NCBI GenBank assembly: GCA_928212115.1
Contig: CAKMRJ010005634.1
Location: forward strand, 120,860,419-120,924,418
From: Lactuca virosa
Taxonomy: Eukaryota > Streptophyta > Magnoliopsida > Asterales > Asteraceae
Direction: 5' to 3'
Length of the DNA stretch: 64,000 nt
Shown here: positions 55,212 to 64,000 of the stretch, one piece after another
Position numbering within the stretch: the stretch's first letter is position 1
How the letters are laid out: each line of letters starts with the position of its first letter
Notes under the pieces: model-generated
The model's database searches: none
Seen by the model: the letters and a program-made list of their open reading frames with translations, nothing else
Told to the model about the DNA's origin: nothing
Program-made: the position numbers and the translations under genes

Positions 55212-57883
55212 TGTGACAACCTGAAATTTCTATCTTATAAGCCAAGCAAATCAATCAATGTTACACTTGTTTATGTTACCTTTTAGCCTTGCTAAGGGTT
55301 ATTCTATGAGTTGTTAAGCCTTGTACACTTAGGATTTCATGCTATGAAGTGTGAGTATTGGATATATGGATTGAATTCAAGCCAAGAACATCAACAAAGG
55401 ATGTTCACGGCCATAAACTAGGTTCAAGGCCGTGAACCCTAGTTTGGTCGTGAACCCCTCATTACTTAGATAGATTTCCTTCGTTTTTCTTCCTTTCTCA
55501 CATATTTCATCCAAGAACACTCAAACTCTCTCAAGTATCATCAAGGGAATCCATCATTTCTCTTCAAAAACGTAAGTGATTCATCCCTTTTACTAGTTAA
55601 TCTTCTTGATCATATGAATCCTATGAATCACATCCTTGAATTCATCACTTTTCCTTCAAGATCTTCAAGTCTTCATCTTTTCACCAAGAACACACACACT
55701 TGTTCTTGGGCCGTAAACTCCTTCAATACTTCCATTAAGTAACTATCCTTTCCATATACTTGTTATCCATTAGGAGCTCTTGAATCCCCATGAAACAAAC
55801 ACCTTCTAAGAATCATCTTCAAGATTTCACGGCCGTGAACCCTTCATGTCGTCGTGAACCCTTCAAGTGATCTTGTTAGGGCGGTAAACCCTTCTTAGAC
55901 CAAGCTTTGGTCGTAAACACTTAAGCATTCTTGGCTATGAACACTCCTTGGTCGTGAACACATCCTTGTGTGGCTGTGAACTCCTTTCATACAATCATAT
56001 GTGATTGTAACACTTCATTTCAAGTGTTTCCTAGTACCTAAGGTTGTTCCCTTACATGATTAGTTGTTATATACACTAATTGTATGCCTATATATGTGAT
56101 TATATGTCTAATAGGATCCAATTGTGCTTCGGGACTGCATTTGTGATCTCAAGCATCCTATATCTATCTTTCATTCGAATCACTCACTACAGGGGAGTTC
56201 ATACCCCTAAATTTACCTTTTAATGATTTTAAATGCTTTTATGGGGGGAATACATGTAGAAAACAATATAGTTGTATAATCAATCACATGTGATTTATAA
56301 CTATCAAAAAAAGAGATTCCTTATACTTTAAAACTGTGTTATCAAACAAACTGTTTCAAATCATTTTATAAACTCACATCATGTCATTAATAACCATTCA
56401 AATGGTTAAACCTCTTTTCATATGATAAACTCTTTAAATGTTTTACAAAACTCTTTTAAACTTATATATTGTGAAAATCATGTCTATATAGATATAGTTG
56501 TATAAATAAGATTTAAAGGACTTAGGACTGATAATTCGCTTTATTTCCTTTTCCTTGTTTGGATGTGGACTTAGGGTATCGGTTGTTTGTCCGAATGTCG
56601 TTTGAATCATAGTTATATATTATGTATATGTATATAGATATAAAAGTACTTTCAATCAGTTCAATACCTTTGGGTAGCAAAGGTGTAAAAAACATGATCA
56701 GTCATTCAATTATAGAGCTTACTAGTAAACTATAATAGGTATAGTTTAGGAGGTTACTACTTACTATTTCAAGAACAATGAAACTTACATGAATCAGTAC
56801 TTACATGAGTCAGTTCATACATGAGTCAGTTCAAACATACAATAACTAGAACAGGAAGAAACATAAAATAACTAGAACAGAAAGGAACATAAAATAACAA
56901 GAACAGAAAGGAACATACAATAACAAGAACAGAAAGGAACATACATCCTTTTACAAGAACAAGATAACATTAATGTGAAACCACTACTTCACGGCATAGC
57001 AATATACTTGTTAGGTCGCGTTTTGTAACCAGAGTCTCCTGGAGGGAGAGCGGGCATTGTGTGTATACATCTATACGGGACTGACAATCCCATATCCCAA
57101 CTGTTAGCTACAGTCCGGCAGACAAGCCAAGAGGTGACAAATGTCACATCAGTTTCGATGCCAGCAGGTCGTCGTGTTAAACACTCGTCAATCAGTATGG
57201 TTATAACCACATCACATTTTATCCTTAATTAAACAAATTGGTTTTAAGGTAGTTAGTGCTTCATTAGTTACTTATTACAACATTACTCTACACTGTCATT
57301 TTCCCATTACATTCATATAGTGATCTTCTCACATAAAAGGTAATGTAGACTATTTTCTGGTAATAATTGTCATATACTTGGGAAAACACTCACTTTTACA
57401 AAAGAACAAACATACAGAACAGGCGGGTCTTGGTAGAAGACTACTTTCCATTTTAGTAGAAAATATAGGATTTTCTAGGAAGTATACAAACATATACATC
57501 AAAACACTTACAAACATTTACATCAAAACACTTACAAACATTTTCATCAAACTTATACAAACATTTGACACTAAAATACTTATGAACTCACCAGCTTAAA
57601 TGCTGATCTACTCGTTCAAAATAACTTGTATTCTCAGGTCACCAGTAGACAGGTACACTGGACCAGGTTTTGAGAATACGGAGCATGTTCAAGACTCGTC
57701 TTTTATTTTGATATATATATTTTTGGGTTCTTACAAATACATTCAGAACACACTTCTATTAACTATATTATTAATGTAATGGATGATGTTGTTGCTTGTT
57801 TTACTATTGTGCATTGTTATGATACTGAACATGACGTCCTCCGCCCCCGAACTTTTCCGCCGTTCTGGTTTGGGGGTGGGACA
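55212..57883 (+). repeat. Element A LTR2 (shared)
   Basis: TGTGACAACCTG...GGGTGGGACA (the last TGACA has become GGACA), 2672 bp, without the LTR1 deletion. Word clusters at 55405-55450 and 55828-55985, foldback module 56481-56643, palindrome near 56728. PBS follows. Confidence 0.88.
56481..56643. repeat. Foldback module, LTR2 of element A
   Basis: Core TTCCTTGTTTGGATGTGG at about 56551-56568. Left arm ATAAGATTTAAAGGACTTAGGAC pairs with the right arm GTCCGAATGTCGTTTGAATCATAGTTAT with a few mismatches. The same module is in LTR3 and is lost in LTR1. Confidence 0.78.
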
Positions 57884-57886
57884 GAT

Positions 57887-57898
57887 TGGTATCAGAGT
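57887..57898 (+). promoter_or_regulatory. Primer-binding site, interior 2 of element A
   Basis: TGGTATCAGAGT; one change at the last base against the iMet consensus, compared with the perfect copy at 50773. Confidence 0.85.
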
Positions 57899-59506
57899 TT
57901 TTTTTATAGTGAATTGAGTATATCAACTCATAAAAGATATACAACTATAAACACAACGGGATTAAAATACTCTGACCAAGAGTTAATACTTTTAAAATAA
58001 TAAAAATATTTTACAAAAGTATACATACATGCATTCATACTAGGATCAGTGTCATACTAGAACAGAATAAAAGTAATTGGATGTTGGACACTACAGTTAA
58101 ACCTGGACAGTTATGTAATCTGATCTGGGATCAATATAGCCTGATCAACTATATTTATTTGAGATATGACCAACATGTGTTTGGGAGTGATTGTAGTGTT
58201 GCAACAAGCCTAAAACTTTCCTAAGTACCAGAAGAATTCTAGAATCAAACATAACGTTTAAAATACTATAGGAGTATTTTAGGATACTATAACAACAAAA
58301 CTGAAAACTTATCAACTTCATATATTTAGAAGTTCAAGAATCAAACATATAATTAAAATACTATAGAAGTATTTTAGGTACCATGAATAACTTAATGGGA
58401 TTGTTAAAAAGACCTTTTGTGGTAGGAGGTATAATTACTATGTATATACTTTAAGGTTATATATAGTTGATATTTTATAGACTCAGAATAAGTGATTTTC
58501 ACTCTACTTCCTGTTCCTTGTTTGGTTGTTGTTTTAGAGTAGAATTACTTATTCGAAGGTCTATTTGATCTGGATTATATATAATCTGTACATACTTAGT
58601 GATTATAGAAAAACCAGAAAGGATCATCTTCATAAAAATTTAATTTTTATTAATCTCATTGATTCTTTAGACATTCTCATTCTCGTATAAACCACTTAGA
58701 TAGAGATAGTCACTCTCGCAATAAATGAAAGTGTCAACAAGGATCCAGCGGAGTCTCATTAGAAGAATTCCGAGAAAGAAACAGATGAGGAGTAAAGAGT
58801 TTATAGAAAACCACAAAATGCCTTTACCTTAATAAGGGTACCGAAGGGAAGTTCGCATGAACTTCCGGGATTCGAACTCTCCATTATGAAGTAATGGGGA
58901 TCAGTGTTAGAATCGGACTTAAGACAGCATAGGAATTCAATATACCTACAGAGGAGAACACCATGTAGATACCAGGGGAGAAAAAACCATTACCGCCCAG
59001 ATTAGAACAGAAAACAGAGGAAAACCATGCATGTTTCATACGAAGTGTTTGAGTGCCTTTTCGTCATAATAATAACTAATAAACTAATGCAACCTAGTGA
59101 GTTAGTGAATACATTACTCGCATTAGGTTTTAAGCTTATCATCTTTTTCTGTCATGGCTAATAACAATAAATCGGATCACGAAATCCCAATTGAGAGAGT
59201 GATTATTTCTTAAATTCATAAGTCTAGTTTATGTAGACTATATTATGAACTACTTTCAAATCTTTTCGAAAGCTGGAACATGATATCCACCAACCAAAGA
59301 TAACTTAGTTCGGATGACACCCGCCTTGTGACCATTCTAGAAACTTACTTCTACTCCTTACCAGGACTACATCATAGGGATGTAGGTCGAATCATCGAGA
59401 ACAGTATAACAAAATGAAAAAGTTAGATTCACATAAATGATTAGAATACATCTATGAGCCAACCATAAACGCTCACGAACTCATTTCCTTATCATGTAAC
59501 AGAATC
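57899..59506 (+). other. Element A interior 2 leader
   Basis: Follows 50785-52394 closely, with foldback module a at 58438-58600. No coding. Confidence 0.6.
58438..58600. repeat. Foldback module a, interior 2
   Basis: Same arms and core as 51323-51486 with a few changes (GGTTGTTG in the loop; CTATGTATATAC against GTACATACTTAG at the ends). Confidence 0.8.
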
Positions 59507-60104
59507 ATGCCTCCGAAGAAACGTAACCAACCCGCTGGCAAAACACTAATTCTTCAGATAGATACGGCTACTTTTCAAGCTGCGGTCACAGCTGTCGTAA
59601 CAGCTGTCCTGACTCACCTTAACGCTAACAATGCAAATGGTATCGGCAATCCCAATCAAGGTGATAACCAAGTACAACAACGAGTGCCTACTTGCGAAGA
59701 CACTCCGAACCTCAAAACTAAGAACAAGAAACGGATAGTCTAGGATAGAAAGAAGGGAAAATCACCTCAAATGTTAGCTGCAGCCTCTGCGCCACGACAT
59801 CTGTTCCTCCTACTACCGTTATACTAATATCCCGGTTACCCCTATCCCAGCAAGGCAGTATGCGGGAAATCTACCCAAGTGCAAAGAGTGCAGCTTCCAT
59901 CACCTGGGAGTCTGCCGAGTGATGCATTGCATGAACTGCAACAGGAACGGGCACACTACCCGTTTCTACAGAATTCCGATCCGGCACATTACTTCAACCA
60001 CCAATGTTGGAACCAGTCCAATATGCCACCTTTGTGGTGAAATAGGACATTTCAAAAGGGACTGTCCAACAGAGAAGAATAGCGGGGGAGCAGGAGGAGT
60101 TTGA
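59507..60104 (+). pseudogene. gag: Deleted gag, interior 2 of element A
   Basis: Same start MPPKKRNQPAGKT and same capsid deletion as 52395-53012, but TAG at 59741-59743 (from TGG) and a small deletion near 59770 close the frame. The Cys/His segment and the CCHC knuckle (CHLCGEIGHFKRDC) are still readable from 59919. More decayed than the interior 1 copy. Confidence 0.82.
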
Positions 60105-60262
60105 CCCCAAAATATGGGGAAGCATCAAAGAACCCTGCTATAATTTTGGTACGCTTCCAAACCCCATTAATTAATTATAAATATAATTACTCTCTCGTTC
60201 GAACCAAATAACAGCACTCGTATAAAACTCGGAACCCTAACAGGTAAAGTTATGATGGCTTA

Positions 60263-60411
60263 GTGTATGCATTAGGGACATTTATAATAAAGATTTTTAT
60301 ACCTTGAGTGAGTGATTTCGCCTCATTTACAGTTCCTTTTTTGGTTGTGGATTTAAGGCCTCACTCAGTCAACTGTCTTTCCAATCTTAATTATACATGA
60401 TTGGTGTACAC
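60263..60411. repeat. Foldback module b, interior 2
   Basis: Counterpart of 53171-53319. The right arm is unchanged; the left arm has drifted (TATAATAAAGATT) and the core reads GTTCCTTTTTTGGTTGTGG. Confidence 0.75.
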
Positions 60412-60559
60412 CAAATGGATATCGAGAGACCTAGTAGGGATCATTTCATGAAAGTTCATTGTTTCAAATTATCAGAACCCTCGTTTAGTTGTATTTGTTA
60501 ATTTTGATAAAATAGGGTTCGTAGTAATCATTTCTTCTTCCAATTAACATAACATCTGA

Positions 60560-60870
60560 TTCGTCAAGAAGTTCCGACATCATCATCCGACATGGTTTGG
60601 CTTGGTCCTTACCATGCAAAATTTTTGTGTTGTGTAAAAGAACTCTTCCCTTAATCAACCGTCAGATGAATCCTTCCGATCCATAACGTAAACTCTCATT
60701 TCAGAACTTCAGAAGTACCCATGCGAGGGGTAGCACGCTTTTCTAGCCTACCCACTAGTCAATAGCCTTGAAGCGAAAAACACCAAAGAAGTCTCGGAAG
60801 TCAGTAATCACCCGAAGAATACCCAATATATCTCCGAGAAAGACCACTCGTACCACAGGCCAAGTTCAAG
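60560..60870 (+). pseudogene. Protease-RT linker relic, interior 2 of element A
   Basis: Counterpart of 53450-53768, with a 14-bp duplication (CCGACATCATCATC near 60573) and a deletion near 60690. No open frame of any length. Confidence 0.5.
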
Positions 60871-60912
60871 AATAGAGACTAAGAACTCGTTAGGTTAATC
60901 AATCGTTGCTAA

Positions 60913-61054
60913 GTGTATACGTAAGAGTGGTATATAGTTTAGACTCAACAAGATTTAGGATGCTATCTCCTATTCCTTGTCTGGTTGTGGACTTGGGGCA
61001 GAGCCACCCATCCGAATGTTTTGTCAATCTAAATTATATACGACTTGTATACAC
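60913..61054. repeat. Foldback module c, interior 2
   Basis: Counterpart of 53820-53973 with a short deletion in the left half (TGTGATTCTGCC missing) and one arm change (ATAGTTTAGA). Ends GTGTATAC and GTATACAC are kept. Confidence 0.8.
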
Positions 61055-61119
61055 AAGGTAATGGTGGATGACCTAAGTATGAGTCTTATCATGAACTCCA
61101 GAGCAAAAGCCCGCAGGCT

Positions 61120-62170
61120 CGCTACAAACAACTGGAGATACCTGAGTTGAAGTGGTAGCGGATTGCAAAGAGCTTCATAATCAAGTTAACCAAGGCAACA
61201 GGTGGACTTGATTACTATTTTAGGTGATCGCCGTCAGATTAGCTAAATATGCACCATACCTACAATTTTAAGGAATCAGGCAAAATAGAGAAGTTAAATA
61301 GGACATGTGCCCGAGAAATTAGTTAGACTGCACATTATTCCAAAATCTTTTATCTCCGTTTGAGATAGTAGAATCATCTCCCAGTTCAGGCAGTCACTTC
61401 ATAAATTTTTGGAAACTAGGCCAATCATGATGCATAGCCTACCATCCTTAAACCAACAGACAGAATGAGAGAACGATTCAATCACTAGAAGTTGTACGAA
61501 GAGCATATGTGATAGAGTTTGGTAGAACAAGAATACCCACTTACCAACTAGTCAAGTCCTTGACCATGCTAGCAGTTAAAGTTGCTCCATTCGAAATCCT
61601 CTTTGGCCACAAGTACAGATCCTCTCTCCACTGGATTAAAGTAGGCGACACGCAACTAGATAGAGGTCCGATTTCCAGAAGGCACCTTCGCTGGTCTGGA
61701 ATTCATCCGAGAAACTACCAAGAAGAGAGTACAAATCCAGGAGCGACGTGAAGCTCCCATGGTCAGGCAGAAAAGCTGACGCCTTCGATAAGAGAAAACC
61801 CTTGGAAATTTCAGGTCGGTGACCTCGTCAGGTGAAGGTCTCACCCGGAAGAGTAGAATACGCTTCGGAAAGCGTGGAATGCTAAATCCAAGGTGCGTAA
61901 GATCATTTAAGATCCTTACTAGAGTTGATCCAGTAGCTTATAGACCCCGACTACCTCGGAAATCCAATAGCATACACCCTACTTTCCACGTCTCTAACTT
62001 GAAAACTGTTCGTCCGACGAGACTTTTGTTATACCATTCGCTTTGATCGAGGTAAGCAAGAACCTCAACTTTGTGGAAGGATCCGTAGAAACCCTAGACA
62101 GTGAAGTCGTTAGAACTAATCAGATCCCTATCCCGATAGTGAAAGTCCGCTTAAAATACATAGCGAGGAC
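61120..62170 (+). pseudogene. Integrase relic, interior 2 of element A
   Basis: Near copy of 54040-55090: VKVAPFEILFGHKYRSSLHW (61509-61751) and RIRFGKRGMLNPRCVRSF (61819-62046). Same pattern of breaks, so the decay preceded the duplication. Confidence 0.75.
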
Positions 62171-62292
62171 CTGAATTCACTTAGGTGCGTGAGGATCAAA
62201 TTAAACTGAAATATCCTCATCTTTTCCCTTAGTTTATCTATAATTGATTAAACTCTAATTTCCAGACGAAATTCCCTTTAACGGGGGGATGA

Positions 62293-64000
62293 TGTGACAA
62301 CCTGAAATTTATATCTTATAAGCCAAGCAAATCAATCAAAGTTAGACTTGTTTATGTTACCTTTTAGCCTTGCTAAGGGTTATTCTATGAGTTGTTTAGC
62401 CTTATACACTTAGGATTTGATGCTATGAAGTGTGAGTAATGGATCTATGGATTGAATTCAAGCCAAGAACATCAACAAAGGATGTTCACGGCCATAAACT
62501 AGGTTCAAGGCCGTGAACCCTAGTTTGGTCGTGAACCCCTCATTACTTAGATAGATTTCCTTCATTTTTTTTTTTCATTTATCACATATTTCATCCAAGA
62601 ACACTCAAACTCTCTCAAGTATCATCAAGGGAATCCATCAATTCTCTTCAAAGACGTAAGTGATTCATCCCTTTTACTAGTTAATCTTCTTGATCATATG
62701 AATCCTATGAATCACATCCTTGAATTCATCACTTTTCCTTCAAGATCTTCAAGTCTTCATCTTTTCACCAAGAACACACACACTTGTTCTTGGGCCGTAA
62801 AATCCTTCAAGACTTCCATTAAGTAAGTATCCTTTCCATATACTTGTTATCCATTAGGAGCTCTTGAATCCCTATGAAACAAACACCTTCTAAGCATCAT
62901 CTTCAAGATTTCACGGCCGTGAACCCTTCATGTCGTCGTGAACCCTTCAAGTGATATTGTTAGGGCCGTAAACCCTTCTTAGACCAAGCTTTAGCCGTAA
63001 ACACTTAAGCATTCTTGGCTATGAACACTCCTTGGTCGTGAACACATCCTTGTGTGGCCGTGAACTCCTGTCATACAATCATATGTGATTGTAACACTTC
63101 ATTTCAAGTGTTTCCTAGTACCTAAGTTTGTTCCCTTACATGATTAGTTGTTATATACACTAATTGTATGCCTATATATGTGATTATATGTCTCATAGGA
63201 TCCAATTGTGCTTCAGGACTGCATTTGTGATCTCAAGCATCCTATATATATCTTTCATTCGAATCACTCACTACAGGTGAGTTCATACCCCTAAATTTAC
63301 CTTTTAATGATTTTAAATGCTTTTATGGGGGGAATACATGTAGAAAACAATATAGTTGTATAATCAATCACATGTGATTTATAACTATCAAAACAAGAGA
63401 TTCCTTATACTCTAAAACAGTGTTATCAAACAAACTGTTTCAAATCATTTTATAAACTGACATCATGTCATTAATAACCATTCTAATGGTTAAAACTCTT
63501 TTCATATGATAAACTCTTTAAATGTTTTACAAAACTTTTTTAAACTTATATATTGTCAAAATCATGTCTATATAGATATAGTTGTATAAATAAGTTTTAA
63601 AGGACTTAGGACAGATAATTCGCTTTATTTCCTTTTCCTTGTTTGCATGTGGACTTAGGGTATCGGTTGTTTGTCTGAATGTCGTTTGAATCTTAGTTAT
63701 ATATTATGTATATGTATATAGATATAAAAGTACTTTCAATCAGTTCAATACCTTTGGGTAGCAAAGGTGTACAAACATGATCAGTAATTCAATTACAGAG
63801 CTTACTAGTAAACTATAATAGGTATAGTTTAGGAGGTTACTACTTACTATTTCAAGAACAATGAAACTTACATGAATCAGTACTTACATGAGTTAGTTCT
63901 TACATGAGTCACTTCATACATGAGTCAGTTCAAACATACAATAACTAGAACAGGAAGAAACATACAATAACTAGAACATAAAGGAACATACAATAACAAG
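62293..64000 (+). repeat. Element A LTR3, cut by the window end
   Basis: TGTGACAACCTG at 62293, preceded by ACGGGGGGATGA. Follows LTR2 closely to the end of the window; includes both GGCCGTGAAC word clusters (62490-62535, 62913-63066), the foldback module (63565-63726) and the palindrome at about 63810. Confidence 0.88.
63565..63726. repeat. Foldback module, LTR3 of element A
   Basis: Core TTCCTTGTTTGCATGTGG at about 63635-63652; arms as in LTR2 with a few differences (AGTTTTAAAGGACTTAGGAC against GTCTGAATGTCGTTTGAATC). Confidence 0.76.

Larger units (their letters stand above)
48459..64000 (+). mobile_element. Element A: tandem LTR array of a coding-depleted gypsy element
   Basis: LTR1 48459-50769, interior 1 50770-55211, LTR2 55212-57883, interior 2 57884-62292, LTR3 62293 to beyond the window. 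LTR2 is both the 3' LTR of interior 1 and the 5' LTR of interior 2. Both interiors share the same gag deletion, the same loss of RT and RNase H and the same foldback copies, so they come from one already defective parent. The flank before LTR1 is TATCA; the right flank is not visible. Gag and integrase scraps show kinship with element B. Confidence 0.88.

Overview
The window is plant nuclear DNA made almost entirely of nested LTR retrotransposons. I recognise no host gene, rRNA or functional tRNA. The style of the chromovirus polyprotein and of the LTR openings (TGTAACAACCC, TGTGACATCCCC, TGTAACACCCG) suggests a eudicot, probably Asteraceae (lettuce or daisy relatives). That placement is inference from memory of such elements.

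Layout, left to right. 1-1604: end of an LTR of family A. 1605-2456: unassigned. 2457-15820: element D, an old Athila-type Ty3/gypsy with 5' LTR, tRNA-Asp-type PBS, broken gag-PR-RT-RNaseH-IN and the first part of its 3' LTR; a minus-strand solo LTR (J, 5619-7878) sits in its gag. 15821-22370: LTR F (minus), split by element E (15927-21496), a gag-only Ty1/copia-like element. 22371-24719 and 47006-about 47160: element G (5' LTR, PBS, scraps of interior). 24720-25330 and 45701-47005: solo LTR H, split by element B. 25331-45695: element B, a Tekay-like chromovirus with ATGTG target duplications. Its RT is interrupted by element C (28083-41093), a minus-strand LTR element without visible coding, in a shared-LTR tandem. 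About 47161-48458: LTR-like piece I. 48459-64000: element A, a tandem LTR-interior-LTR-interior-LTR array of a B-related, coding-depleted element.

Insertion order read from the nesting: D, then J and F; F, then E and G; G, then H; H, then B; B, then C. A lies in I. Five-base target duplications are visible for J (ATATC), E (ATTTC) and B (ATGTG), with a one-mismatch candidate for H.

Coding capacity is decayed throughout. B keeps the most complete pol, but with six or more stops, a changed RNase H aspartate and a lost RT catalytic box. D has frameshifts, an internal RT duplication and a changed RT catalytic box. E keeps gag plus a protease relic. A keeps gag and scraps of protease and integrase. 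C codes for nothing I recognise.

The most interesting signal is non-coding. (1) Families A and B share a hairpin module of about 140-165 bp, ten copies here, with a conserved loop around TTCCTTGTTTGGTTGTGG and arms that differ between copies yet stay complementary. (2) Element E has three tandem hairpins with covarying arms around a conserved loop. (3) Element C carries three kinds of hairpin-forming tandem repeat. (4) Most LTR families carry their own short, usually GC-rich and self-complementary 'word', in several cases in one cluster just upstream of the TATA box and a second downstream. These point to selection or turnover acting on foldback structure in the non-coding parts of unrelated retroelements.
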